DNA from: Acanthaster planci
Lineage: Eukaryota > Echinodermata > Asteroidea > Valvatida > Acanthasteridae
Direction: 5' to 3'
Assembly (NCBI RefSeq): GCF_001949145.1
Contig: NW_019091365.1
Span: 1,694,159 to 1,758,158 of the forward strand
Length of the DNA stretch: 64,000 nt
Below are positions 14,101 to 29,100 of this stretch, piece by piece. The notes under the pieces were generated by a model. The model was not told where the DNA came from. It did not search any database and worked only from the letters and a program-made list of their open reading frames with translations. The position numbers and the translations under genes were made by a program. Each line of letters starts with the position of its first letter. The stretch's first letter is position 1.

Positions 14101-17100
14101 GCACTGAGCGCTCTTCTTTTGAAGCATACGTACGTGCCTCTCTGGCGATCCAGCCCATCTGAAAATATGTGGTTACCGAGGTAACCCGATACACCCCCAC
14201 TTAAACTAGAATTAATTGAATAGCGCGGGCAATGGCCACCGGTGTTCCCTTCCGCACTCTCTCGCTCCCTTAAAAGGACCGGAATCATTGACTATTTTTT
14301 TCTCTCTCTAACACTCACTTGTTTGCTGCCTGAGGGTGAAGCATTTAAAAACCTGTTTGGGTGGCTTTTTTTTTTCCACCAAGAAGCCATTAAATTTGTC
14401 CAAGGCTTGAGAGGCATTTGCTTGAACCTCTTGATCACATCCCGGCCATCCTGTGGTGGAGTCCAGGGCTAGGAGCACAGGTTGGTTACACCACAGAGCT
14501 ACAAACCTGCTCTATAGTTACCCGCTGAAGTGTTTCGCTTGCTGCACATACGAGCAGGACCGGATTATTTTAACAGGCACAGTGGGCACTGTGCAATGCA
14601 TCTACCGGTTGGCCCTAGGAGAAAGTTGGAGGCCTATGAAAACACCACAGTGTGCCGTAAATTGGACGCAGATTTTGCCATCTCTTTCTTTCTCTGAATT
14701 TTTTACGTTTGGGACAGCTTCAAACATGCTGGTACCGTGCAGCATTGCATCAACACGCAATACAAAATGTGAGGCTCAGGCAGGCTTACCAGCGCTTTGT
14801 AATTGGGAAGGGTAGACCAACAGAACACTGTGCCTATAGTGTCAATAAAGCATTTTATCTGGTCCTAAACCCTGTAAACAACTGATGCTCATATTTTAAG
14901 GTCTTTTCCTTTGGGCTGATTTACCTTTTTCAACCAACTCATCAGAAAAATGATAGTTTGTCAACTGGTGTGCCTTACAATTTAAGGGGGAACATTCCCC
15001 TAGTAACAAAAATTTAGAAACTCTTTCTCCCACGTGCAACACATATCTGTTAGTTTCAATATGCCTCCCTTGTTTTATTTTTTATCTCTCTGCCTTTGTC
15101 AATCATACTAATCTGTATTACCTGGCCGAAATGGGATTTTACATGCAAGGTTGCTTTGGAAAAAAAAAATCTTGAATTCTATGAAAATTGACACTTATTA
15201 TTTTTTTTCATTCTGGTGCTATCTCAGCTTGACTGATTTCTCTCCTAGCACATCTTTCAAATTTCTCTTGCAGGGAGAAGAATGTGACCTCACATTGGAT
15301 CTGTAACCTTTTCCATTTTATTTAGAAGCCCCTGGGACTTACTAGCCTCCATATCATATTGTGTGACATAAACAGAGTTATTAATCATTCCACATATTAC
15401 ATGTAGCTCTTCACTCCTCAGTGACTGGGGAATTTCCAAGATGCAGCCAAACAGCCTTCTTCTGAAAAAAAAAAATGCCCCCGGATGATATTGACCCGTC
15501 TATGGTCGATCAGCACGGTGTAATCTAAGACCAAGAAGCAAGCATGTTTTTCCACCTCAGAGACACTTTAAGAAAAAGAAAATCAAGCCTCTGGAGCCAA
15601 AAGTCCTGTAATTACGCTTCTTGGTGAGGGCTGTGTCGGTATGAAATGCCATCTGCATCGGAAGCAGGGCATTATAAACACATCCATCTCATTCTCTACT
15701 GCGGGAAAGCTGGTCCTTAAAGATGTAATGATTGACAACATTCATGAACTACCCAGTACATTCAGTGGTGTAACTGGGGGGGGAGGGGGACTTAGTAAAT
15801 GGGGGCACGGGCATCCGCCCCCACGAAGAGGTCCATGCCCCCTGGGAGCTCCCCTTTGAAATTGTAAAATGTATATGACCTACATGTATGTACATGTACA
15901 TGTACAAGCCACAGTTCATCAGTTCCTGTGCCCCCCCCCCCAGTCAGTAACTACATGTACACTGAGAAGCTGGGTATCCTTTGCTTTTCTGACACACGAC
16001 ATGATTGAAGCAGTGCATGGCATAACCAAGCAGGAAATGAGGGACATGGCCACGAGTGCCCCCACTGCCTTATAAGAACCCCTGTACAAGCCATTGTTGA
16101 ATTGCTTTCAGTGTCCCCTTGGGGAAAAAAAGGGAACAGTGTATGCACCCCAGGTGCCCCCTCAGATATGTATAACCCTCGATGTTACTGTATACCGGTA
16201 CATACCAGTACATTTTATACACAACTGGCTTGAGCAATAGGAGACGTTATGCCGATGTACATGTACATGTATGTTTACATGTACATGTATGTGGCCCAGG
16301 CACACATGTGCATGTACATGCTGCATTTCACAGAGTCGGTCATAACATGGGTCCTAACTCTCTGGTCATAACAGACAGCCTTGCTCTGTGGTCATAAGCA
16401 GTCAAATCTGCTGCGATCAAAATTCTGCTTTGAGCCAAAAGGTCACAAGGCATATACTACCGGTACACGTACATAAAACATGTGCAGCGCTTCAGGGCTG
16501 GGACCCGCTATGGCTCCCAACTGACATTTTGTCCTGGGACGATAATTCAGAAGGGTGATCTTTTCAAATTTGGCAACATCGGGCTGATAGAAACAGATTT
16601 GATCTGGAGATCACAGGCAGGTCAGCATTAATAATTCTTCAGTTTCAGCCATTTTTCTGTTTTAATTTTTATTTTGGTGAGAACAAGTTTTTTTCTTCTT
16701 TTCAGTAAGCATTTTCACACCAGGCTGAATTTCAATAGCTGTAAAAACTTTCTGCAAAATTAAATTTAAAAAATTTAATTAAATTTTGAAGAAAAAAAAA
16801 AGAGAGCGAATCCAGCATACGAGAACTTTATTACAAGACATTTATCATTTTCTTTTGCTTTGGGCACTGAAGTTAAATACATATACAACAAGCTGACCCA
16901 CTATCCTAACGAATTTTCAATCATCCAGGACCATTCATCATTTGAGGATAAGACCCTACGTATATGTGGCTCTATTATGAGACTGACACAATCAGCCTTG
17001 CCGATTCGACCCTTTTATCCAATCCATGGCCCCAAGACAGGGATTTTACTGATGGGATGAACAGATCAGAAGGTATTCGGCTGTACCACAATTCAATTTG

Positions 17101-20100
17101 TATGGTTGCCGGGGTGCAAAATCTTATAATCTATACTGCTGACAGCATACAATGCCGAACTTCATTCATAATACACAATGTGCACCATACTGTCTAACTC
17201 TCTCTGACTGATCTTCAGAGCATAATTCATGGAGACGGCACCCTTGGAAAGATTTAAATAATTACAAAATTGCGCGCAATGGGAACAGGTGCACAATACG
17301 GCTGGGATTTGTTAAGGAAATTACAAATGCACCAGTAGATACAAGTACATGCTTTTCGCCAAACAAAAAGGAGACGGCCTGGCCATGTTTCTGAATTTAC
17401 CGGTACCAGCACTAGTACAGTCATCTCTGTTCTGGAAGGCAACGAGTCAGACTTTTCCAAACTACGCCAAGAGTCCCTCCCTGGTGAAGTGGTACAATGT
17501 GCAGGCGGATACTTTCTGTCGTGGAACGACTCTTGATCGTCGCTTCTGCCAGCCTTCCCAACTATCCATGCTCAGATGCGTTTCTCTCAAATGAGGACAC
17601 CAACAATGTGTGCACATTGAAATGAAAATTGGTGGTGTACACCCTTTATCATTAGAATGAGTGCACTGAGAATCCTACTTGTTTATCTCATGAATAGTCC
17701 ATGGTGAGGGTACCCTTGAGGTAGATTCTGTTTAGATCAAAACTTTGGGCCCTCCGAACTTTCTACTCTTTTCAAAATGATTTCAGGTCACTTCAGTCGA
17801 AAAGCATGTTCAAAACAGCCTGTCATTTTTTGGACATACATGTAGGTGAACAGCTAAGCTGTTACTGATCCTGGGAAAAACCCTGATATAACAGAAGGAA
17901 ATTGTGTCTCCAGACACATATCCTTGGAAAAACCCACAAATGCATTGTTACAAGCAACCATGTCTGGCACCCGAGACAAAAACTCTGCCACTTAATACAT
18001 ACAAGCATTCCATATGTCTGTATGTGCACAGTTTATCTGACAGCTTTCGGTGGGACTACCCTCAAATGCAACAACAGCTTCCAACCTGGACTTTTTCCCC
18101 AATCATTTCGAACCAACAGCGGAACACGAAAAGGCCATGTTGTGGTTACCTTTCAAGGAAAAAAAAGTGTTTTCATACACTGCATGGCATGTACTTTGCA
18201 GACCCCGGTGGGATTTCCCATTTTAAACACAGGATTCTTCTACGTGATCACAAAAATCTTCCTGGCGACCTTAAAAACTACAGTGTGGCACTTCTTACAA
18301 CTGCTACTACATGTACAAAAATTCAAATTATATAGCTCCTTTTAAAAATGGACCTGTACGAATTGGCGGACAAGTAAACTTAAAGGTGACAATTTTTTAA
18401 TAAATTATGAACAAGTTAATGATGTACATGTAAGTCTGAAAGAGACTGATGTCTTGATCTTAATAGAAAACATCGCAAACTTCAAAGATCAACTGTTGTA
18501 GACGAGTCCACCACAAGTCCTTACATGTACATGTAAGTCATGACTCCAGTCACAAATCCTTTCACAAGGCCAGTTATTATAAGTGAACAGTAACTATGGA
18601 AAGCTTTTGTAACAGTTTATTTGAATAACTTGTGATTCGTCTCTGGACTGAATGGCGTGCAGCAGGTTTGAAAATACCTCTAAATTTCATACTGCTAACT
18701 TTCATTCATATACAAAAACATGCATGATGACAATTGACATGTACCAACCTGTGATGGTATGTGGGAAGTAGTTCCATGCTTTCTCGGTGACGTAGAAGTA
18801 ATTGCATATTTTCGATAATGATTTCTGTATCCACGCTGGCAGACGACTGCATACAAAACAAAGCAGAATAAAGAATGAAGCAGCTCAGTACGGAGTAAGA
18901 AGAGTGATTGAAAGAAACCCTTGACAAGCCAAATACTTAATACAATTCAATGATTCCTAACACACAATAAACATTGTCTTTGGTGACTTGAGCCTTATTG
19001 AAGTTTTCATAATCAGAGACAAGCACACACGTTTAATGTACATGTTTACTGGTATGTGCATGTACATGCATGTGAAACCAATGGAATAACAACAGAAAAA
19101 TGTCAACATCAACTTAGGCAGTGGAAAAACCTCGATAACATTCCTCAGTGGAATAACAGACCGCTTTGAAGGATGTTTACTTCTAGAGCCATTTAGCTAA
19201 AGTTGACGAGACCATGGCTCATCCATTTTGAACAAATGCTCAGTATATGCATCACTGGAACTTTGTTACAAACCGTTTTCGTCAGCAGTAGGCAGTGTTA
19301 AGCGCTAGGTACCGGTATCTGTGGTTATTCCATTAATTTAATTTACACTTGCCTTCTGCACACACACATGTATGCGCTTTTGTTTGAATAGTTAAAAACA
19401 ACCACAAAATGTACATTTTTCATAATCTCAGCCTCTGCAGTTTGAAAAGTGGCTAAATCAAGTGTGATCCGTTAAACAAACCATGTGCTGCCCTCTACAC
19501 GCATCTGTGCATATCCACAGTCAACCCGTATCTGGTTTGATGTCCATGTTATGGACAACATTTTAAAAACAGATGATGTAAACGTGTGGTGAGGTCACTG
19601 TATGTATGAATCAGTCATCAAGCTTTATCTCAGGTTGTCGACTACTATAGAATACAAAGTGTTGCAAGTTTAGCAAATCCCAATTTTGCAAAGCGTTATT
19701 CCGCATTGCTGTGTCACTCATGTCTTTCTACCAAAAAGTGAAAAGGTCCTATTGCACATTTGAATTGATCTTACTAACATCCTACAGTGGCTTAAGAAAT
19801 GAAGTCTACTTGTAGTGATGAACTCTATACCTGCACGTACATGTACTGGTACATATACCGGTACATATATGCATATAGGTACCATGTACTCGCTGTGCTG
19901 CTGATACAAGACACACGCTAGCGCTAGTGTGGTCAGCTTACCCTTGATTCACGAATCCTTCACTTAATAGCCCTCAAGTCAAGCAGGTAATTAAAACAGG
20001 ACCTTTCATAAACGGCCACAAATTGCCTCGCTAACTGTCCCATTTAATAATGCAAATCCTGCCCATGAAAGATTGATGCGAGAGAGGCTATGTAGCTAGT

Positions 20101-23100
20101 CAGTCATAAGGAAAGGGGTTGGACGAACTCCACATGGAAACCACGACAATTAAAAAAGACTGGGGTGGGTCAATTTTACACAAACAACAACTGCAATTTA
20201 TTTGGGTAATTTGACAGTGTTCAGTTTTATATACAGTGCAACGCTTCAACACAAGAGAATTAAAATATTGCACATGTGTGTTCAAAAGTTCAAAATTGGT
20301 GGGCAAAAGGTTTAATTGCATGTACTAGTATGTAATTTATACCGACTGAATTAAGTTGCAGGGGTAAACTGATATTGTTAAATTTTTCTGATCTTGACCA
20401 TTTTTTACTTCTACATAAAGAGATGTAACTTTCAACATTAATCGAAAATTACGCTTTAAAAATTAGTCAAGATGCTATAACTGGAACATTCTCTTGTTAA
20501 ACTGGCCAGACTGCTGCAAAGTCCAAAGAATAAAATTGACATCATGTTCAGTTGACATAGGGCTTTCCCAGATGGCAATGAGATGGGACGTGATCCGTTG
20601 AGCGGCCATACAGTTGGATCGCGTATCTACATGTTTTTAAACAGAGCGTGACGTAAATGTACGTGTATATATGTACATATGTAATTATGATTTAGGTCTG
20701 TTGTTACATGTACGTCTGTATCTGTGACAAAATGGATTTGAAAGTTTTTTCCATGCTCCTTTCTTTTCTTGTGCGAGGAACTTTCTCCCATCAAATTTGT
20801 GTGTATTTACATGTACATGCATTTGCACTCACGCTCATCGGAAACAATACATACTGGTATATATTTTATCCTCCGGGTCTTTCAATTTGAATCAGTAAAG
20901 TGCTTCAACAGATAAATTACCATGACATATTCAATTTGAGGCCAACAATCAGAAGCCGCTCATTATCATGTCGTTGTGTCATTTTGGTTATATGATGGCA
21001 GGAAGCAGTGCGTAAAAACTGTATAGGCACTTTACAGGCATACGGTGCATGTACATGCATGTACACTGTATGTGTACTTAGATGCACTTGTCTAGACAAC
21101 ACATCAATGAAGTCAATCGTGGGCATAAAAGTCCACGCCGTGCCATATGCCACCCGAGGCAGAAATCCAATATAACGACCATGTCGACCCACTCCTGTCT
21201 CTCTAATTGACACGTACACGAGCATTGTTGTACCTGGGGGCAACCTAATGAAAAATCCCGTTGCCAGGGTGTGTCCAGTCCACGCATCAATGAAGTCTGG
21301 AAATAACGACTCACAGGAAACACCTGTATTAAAAGGTTATAGTACCAAAATAAAAAGGGAGCAGCATGCACCTGTTACCATGGCCTTCAAGAGTGCTGTG
21401 CCCGCTTTGTCTCATCGATCAGAAATTTGCTGCAGCATTAGAGATACGCTACATATATATGTATACAGTGGCTTCTATCAAACAAGCAATCAATAAGTAG
21501 CCCAAAGGCATCAGGCCTCTATACATGTACCAGGGCTTGCTACATGTGAGTCTGAAAGTCTCAGTTACCGGTATGTGATGGCAGTAAAACAGATGTTTCT
21601 GCCAAACTACAACGGTGTAAAGTGAAGAAAACACATACCGGTACATACATGTATGTATACTTAAATACAAGTTCATACCAATCCGAACAATTTCGAACCA
21701 AATGCAATATACATGTACATGTATGTATCTGTATGTCTGTCTATAGTATCAAGAGATATCTAGTGAAGGGATCAAAGGGTATTTTTGTAGTTGCGTTTAG
21801 GGAGAATGCCCTTAGAAATGGCAAAATGAGAACAGAAAATAAGGTTACTGGTACCGCGTAGGTAAAGCACAAATAAAGGATTGCCTTTAACATGGTAGTA
21901 GATGCAACGCAAAACATGTTCAGACTCACTTCATGAGATCCACTTGCAAATTTATGTCAAAAAAGGATGTTTTTTCTAGTGAGTTCCTTGAGAGAAACAC
22001 ACCCTGTGCCACACAAATGTACACGCACCGGTACATTGTACAATACATGCACAAAAGGTGGGACAACTGTTTGGAAATACTGCTACTGGTAGAAACGGAA
22101 ATCTGCATGGGTGAGCAGTGATGCAAGGAGTCTTCTCCATTTACGAGTCACTAAATGCACATGAGATACATGTAAACGGGCCTTCTTGAGACATTCAAGT
22201 TGATCGCAAGCACACCTGCAGAATGCACACACTCTGCATGGATACGGAAGTACCGGTACATTTTGGCACGGCCTAACTACTCTACCTGTACCTGTACCTG
22301 TACAAGAGCTAACACGACTGTCATGACTGTGCTTCAGTCCAGTTTGTGTAGCGTAATCAGGGCAAGCCGTCTTCCCGACAGCTAGCTGAAAGTGCCCAAA
22401 GTGTACGCACGCCGATATAAAGGCTGCTTGACTGTTTCACTGGCTGTCTTTCTCTACCTCTACACCGAATGTACAGTATGCATCCGTCTTCGACCTGTGC
22501 ATCTCTTTAGCATGGACCAGTGAACTGCGCTTACATGTATAATGGTACATGTACATGTAGTTTTCAAGATAGCCTAAGTGCACTTGGTTCTGTCAAGGTG
22601 GTAACCTTGCTCTTGAACAGTTACCGGTAGAAAGCAACGTGTAAAACAAAATCACAAGAAACCCTACAAGCATTCCATGTACCTGAAGTTTGAAGAGGCA
22701 AAAATTGTCTCGAGTCCAAGTCAAAGATTCAAGTGTACAACATGGCAATGTCCTGACACAAAATATAGGAAATTGGATCAACACTAATAGAATGTTTATG
22801 TCAATTTAAAACACAGAAATCTGCGATGTACAATGTACATGTATATTTAGTAATTTGTGTCAAGAACTACCAGTACATGTAGGGCCAATTTCACAGCACT
22901 GCTAAGCACACGATTTTACGCTGAAAGAGGCTCTGCCTGTTTCACGGAGACCATAAGCAGTAAGTGCAGCCAAAAGCATGCTACCGGTAATCTTGGAGGA
23001 AAAAGTTGTTGAACTTAGAGATGTATCAAAGGAAATCTCTATGCGTGCCCAAGCAGTTTGTGTGTTATAAAGCACAGCAACCGTAAAATGTTTGTTGTGA

Positions 23101-26100
23101 AATATGCTTAAATCATTAAGCAAATTTTGTGCAATAAATGTAGTTAACAAAAAACTTTGCTTAAAAAGGTAGGTAAGCAGTGCTGTGAAATTGGCCCCTG
23201 TTGTTAGCCTAGCCTACCAGTAATACATGTAGCTGAACTCTGAACCAAAATGAGAAAACAAACAGAAAGTGCTGCATGCTAAAACTGAAGTGTCAAATTT
23301 ATCACTTGCATTTGTGCAGCCAGAGACTACCGGTAATTGGCACTTTGAAAGTGTTGAATCTAGCAGTTTAAAATTTCAAGTGTAGCATTCAACAATTTCA
23401 AGGCCAAATTGGAACAATGTTGAATTAACAATTCAAACGTTGAATTTGCTTTTCCAATGTTGGGTTTAAAAATCAGAATGCTGGATTCAACACTTTCTAA
23501 GTGTAGTCACTGACTGGACCGATGAAAGTATTGGATTCAACACTCCAGTTTTTAGCATGCAATCTCTCACAGATCAGCCCACTATCTACAATCTTAAAGA
23601 TTTCCAATGTCCCAAAATATGAATGACTTTCGTTCGTGTTCATCACATTTGGTGGGGAAAAATACTTGGCAATTCCCTTTCAATGTGAGGTGGTTGGAAA
23701 AAAGCACAACAGAGAAAACATGGACTACTTAAGAGTCAATTGCCAAGGGCATTACAGTGTAGCACGTACCGCTGTTCTTCATCTTCACATACACAAATGC
23801 ACTGTAAATCATTATTCATAAAGACCTCAGACAGTCTTCCTATTCAACAACGTGCATCTTGACTGTATATTAATATTTGATAATGCCCGCTGATGAGAAG
23901 TGATAGGCCTAATACCCACTGCATAAATCACAAGCTGGCGCCTGGTATGAGACAGTTTAATCGACTGTGATTGGTCAAGAGTCGTGTGCACATGGCTCGC
24001 CACGCGCCAAGTCCGCATAATTATAGGAGATTCTATTGGACAACTTGCACAAGGAATATACCATAAATGGACGGGGTGTTTGGGAAAAGGAAAGTAAAAT
24101 TCTAGAACAAAATCATTGGAAATCTATGTTTATTGACTTCTTTTGACTCTCTGACTAAAAACAGTATTTACGAATGGGAATAAATATGTGCTTGGCTGGT
24201 CTAATGTTTAAGACCGGCTCAGGAGACTGAATGTTGGTAAAGTCACATCCAGTCTCCTGAGCCGGTCTTGAGCGCACGTTTAAGACTGGCCAAGCGCGTA
24301 TTTATTCCCTGAATAAAGCCTCCTATCCACTGCTTTATAGACTACTACAGGTACACATGTACACGTATGTACCGTACATCCTATGGCAGTCCTTAAGTCA
24401 TGTGCAGGTCACGCACACAAGAGAAATGTCTCTTCAGCACGAGGGCAAGCACAGTGCCACTTCTCCCAAAGTTCAGTCTGCAGTGGACAGAGCCTACATG
24501 TAGTTGTACCTTGAGAGGTAGATGCGTTTCTCTGTGTATCTTCCCTTGCCGTGCACGGGATCATGGCAGTCTTCATTCTTGATCACCTCCACCCCTTCCC
24601 CCTTCTGTGACTGCTCATTGCTGTGCTTGGCTATCATGTACAGCTGGCCGATTCTGTACTGGAATGGTGAAAACGGAGAATGGGGAAGCAGACAAGTGAG
24701 ACTCGACTGGGTTCTGCTTGTGGAGAATTCAAACAGATGATATTAAAAGCTTTTATGAAGTATCAGTCGTGCGTGTACATGAACATCTTTATTCAAGTTG
24801 GCATTAAGCGTAGGAGGAACAGTATCTCTTGAGGTTTTTACACCGAAACCTCAGTGACAGACTTGGGGTCAAGGTTATGTAACTCATCAAACGCAGTCCA
24901 ACTTTCAGCATAGAGCAAGGAACAGAGTGCTTTCAGGAGTAAGGTTAACGCAGCTGGTACTTTCCTCACCTTCCACCTCTGTGGCTCAGGGTTAGAATCC
25001 CACCCAGTCCGACATGCAGATTGGGTTTGCATGCACTGGCTGGATCTACCGGTATGAGTTCTTTCATTGGTTTTCCTGCCACTGCTAAAGCTAAAACATT
25101 TCTTTACCGTCTCCTATCCACAGGCTTGCCCCCTTCAAAGCCATGGAAACTTAATGGTTTTATAAAAGAAGAAAGCTTCCTTTTGGTTCATGGAATTTTG
25201 AGATCTGCACAAAATTAGCACATCCAAATGACGATAAGCATTTCTCGGCTTTTACATCAATTTAATATAATCTGGGCAGATATGTGATGTCGTTCAATTT
25301 TCAACCCTTTGAAACGGACACCCTGTTATGGAAATACAAGAATCTATCTATACGGTAAAACAGACTGTGTGTTAATCCTGCCCCGTCGGCTCTCGCCCAC
25401 TCAATCCGTCACCGGGCACGACGCAGCTATCAAGTCATGGCAATCAAGTTGGGAACCTTGTTATTAGATAAACTTAATCAAGCTGCAAGTACAGTCCCCT
25501 AAGCATATATCACAAACACAACAAAGATGGAAACTTTTCCCCCCCCTGGATTGGCCTTTGGGGGGTGATTTATAAACAATGTCAAGTGAAATTGGAGAGT
25601 GAGCTGTGAGAGAGGTTTAGGGTGCTTACAGCTGCTGCATTACTATTAGGGATTGGGATGGCTTGACATGTTAGTGTACAGCACAGGTACAGGTACATGT
25701 AGCTGACACTTCTTGGGATTTATTCACAGACACAGAATACTTACAGGCTGATGTTACACATTTCATATAAATTAAACTTAGCGGTACAAACATACTGTAC
25801 ATGTACATGTACTCTTATACAAGTTGTCCCCTGTGTACATGTACTGTATCTTGTCAATATAGGTGTAATTTGTGCAGGGGCATAATGGGTCATTCTATAC
25901 ATCTTGGGTCCAAAAGTGTGACTTTTTTGCATCCCTGTCACACCTGATCTGATTTATAGCCAGTTCAATATTCAAAATGGCACAGTTACATGTACTAGCG
26001 CTATGTATCTGAGACAAGGTACACAGCTCAAGCATTATTATCCAGTGTGAGTGAGTTAGCATACGACCATGCTGGTAGAGCCAGTGACCATTCTTGAATG

Positions 26101-29100
26101 ACGTGTGTACACGTACATGTATGACACACTTATTTTGGGCATGTAGTTTAAGAATACTGAACAGGCTCATTCCAAAACTGTGACCCACCATCCCAAAACC
26201 AGGCTGAAGAAGAAGTTAACTTCATTAGTAGAACTTCCACTGTTCAGATTTTCATGGGAGATTTACAGCTATCACGACCCGTAAGAAGCTTACTGCAAAC
26301 AGAATTTTGATTTAACCCCTTCAAGCCGGGACGCGTTAAGCAACGCCGTAAAAAATGAGATCCTCAGCTCGCTTTTCAGCTATTATTCTCGGCCCATGCT
26401 CGAGCGAACACGGTGAAAGAAGGCAGACGCTGGCTCTTGTATATATGGCGATTGGCCTTTGTGTGTAGTCCAGAAATGAAAAGACCGAACTTGCATCATA
26501 ATCACCAGCTTCACAATAATCCCCAGTTTGAAAAGTGGCAACGGGAATGTGGAAGCGTGAGTAGAGCCGCAAACCACCGAACAATCACCCTTTTCACTGT
26601 ATAATTCAAAGCGTGCAGAGCACGCAGGGCCACAAACTGAGAATTTGCGGTTTGGCAGGTGGTTTTCATGGCCAAGCGAGGCTGAAATTCTTGGAGTTGG
26701 CTTTCGGGAAGAAATTCCCGTCGTCAAGGGGTTAACATGGATCACTTTTTAAGTGAAAAAAAGCTGAAGGAGAGGAATTGTCCAACATTACAAATACCAA
26801 CTTAAGCCTGGTTTTGGGATGGTGGGTCACAAATGTGCAAAAAGTTTCGAGGGAGTTGAAGATCTCATAAATTTAGCAAAACATTTCCAGGCTGAGTTCC
26901 TGGAAAGAAAAATTGTCCCTCCCCGAAGTTTCTACGCAAAACAAATTTCAATTAAGACTTTATGCCCATTGAAGTGAGCATGCATCAGCATTCAGCGATA
27001 CAACCGTGTGGAAATCACTACGCATATATACACGGTTTCAACCTACATGTACAAATGTATATGTAACAACCACTTTTGACACACTACTCGCAAAATGAGG
27101 AGAGGCAGAGGAAGGCTCTCGTTAAAATCAGTTTTCATTTCTTGGCATTTTATCTAGGCGCAGGACAGAGCACCGTCTTTGTCACTGAAGGCATGTGCCT
27201 GTGCTTAGCCTTCAGGAATAAATGCTTTCAGAAATGCAATCCTCCTTGATGTAATGTACATGTACATGAGCATGAAGAATTCACATACATTGTAACATAC
27301 TCATATCCCGGTACGTGTATCAGAGACTTTCTCTGTAATTTTGAAGTACTGGTATCTACATGTACATGTACGTCTACGTGCAGATGATACGTAATGGAAG
27401 AGTATGTATCAAACTTGAGCAGTGAAGAGCAGTGAACTGTTGAAAAAAGACCCTTTTCCAGAGGCAAAGGCAGAGACAAGAGTTGAAATTCTCCAAGAAA
27501 TCATCCCTGGAAAGTTCTAAAACCTCTTTCGTCTCTTCCCTGAGTAAAATTGATAAACAAACAAAAGCAACTACACAACCAACTTGTGCAGTTTACATGT
27601 ACACTATGTGCATGCAGATTGTTACAAATACGTATGTACAGTGTATCTACATGTAATCAACTCTTATTCTGAGAAAGTGCATTATCGTCCTTAATTGCTT
27701 TGGCACCTATCCCTGTTTTCCACGACACCCGCATCTTCTCCCCTGCCAAACAGTCTCCTAGCAGGGTGCATGAAATGAGAAATTCAATCCCAAGATGCCG
27801 AGCTGCTTGCTGGCGAATGACGAGCATCCCACATGCGTAGGGTCGCGTCGTGCCAATTCTTTAATGGGCCGCATTACCGGTACCATCCGTTATTGCCCTG
27901 CGCTTGAAACTTGCCATGGCTGGCTCGTCCCTGCTGTGGCTCGTCCCTGTGATAGTTTCCTGTGGCCAGAATTATAACACCATTCTCGTGGCGGTGTCAA
28001 GCAGTGTGGACGACGCTGGAATATGCAATTTCACTGTCTTCACGTTAAAGAGTCGCTCCACATCTTCGTTTTTTTACCAATCACTACTTCCATCATGATA
28101 CACGATGAGCACCAATGAACGTTACACGGAATGTTTTGTATGTCCTGTGTATGTCACATAAGCAGACGCATGTACACGTATATGTACAATGTACAGTGTA
28201 CATGTACATGTGAGCAACTTACGGTACATGTACATGTACAGTAGTTCTTTGTCCGACCACACAGTGTATTGAAAACACCGCTACCTAATGCAACAATCTG
28301 CATGCTTTTGCATGTACCAGCATACAGAATGCACGGTATAGGCCTACAATGTACTACATATTCCCTATAAAATATAAAAACATCTCTGGAAACATCAGTC
28401 TCTAATGATGTAGACGTCTCTTTAAGTACAGCCACTATCCCCTACATGCTGCAATGCCTGATTTGCCAGCAATGTGAGACCGCCTGGAGAGCAAATGTAT
28501 TTAACACAGAGGCATGTTATGCTGTTCTGCAAACAATACTGTACATGTACATTGTGTATGCTTCACATGATGCATGCACCGCTGATCTACATGTTCAGGG
28601 CCTATATTCACAAAACGTAAACTTAAGAAAAACTTAAGTCGCAAATAAAATCGAAGCACCCTGCTAACTTATGTGGGGCGCTCAATTTGAGATTCACGAA
28701 AAAATAAGCACCTACTTATCTTAGTGCTACACTTAAGTCTCATAAGTAAATGTCTCATAAAGCTGACGTGTTGCTCATGTACATAAATCATTCATCAACA
28801 ATGGTTGCTTATTTCCATAGTCAATCAATCAATTAAGATTACGGATGGATGCAGACAGGTTACAAAGCTGATTTTCCCATTTTTGGCTCAAAATTTTAAG
28901 CCTATTGCATCTACAAACAACAAGCAAAAATAAATCAAACACACGTTTGATACGCGATCCTCTCCCACGGAGGCGTTTAGATGCAAGACACATTGAAATC
29001 CCATTAAATAAACAACAATTTTGAAATCGCTGTTGCAATGATGCGCACGCGGATTCAACTAGAATAAGTTAATTGCAACACTTTGATTGTGAAAATTACA

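Noticed and set aside
17902-18345. 147-codon plus frame with an overlapping 143-codon frame
   Set aside because: Two overlapping frames of similar length, neither recognisable, inside a PITPNC1 intron.
26383-26745. piggyBac C-terminal cysteine-rich tail
   Set aside because: Cysteine spacing does not follow the known pattern convincingly; only the TIR and TTAA evidence is used.
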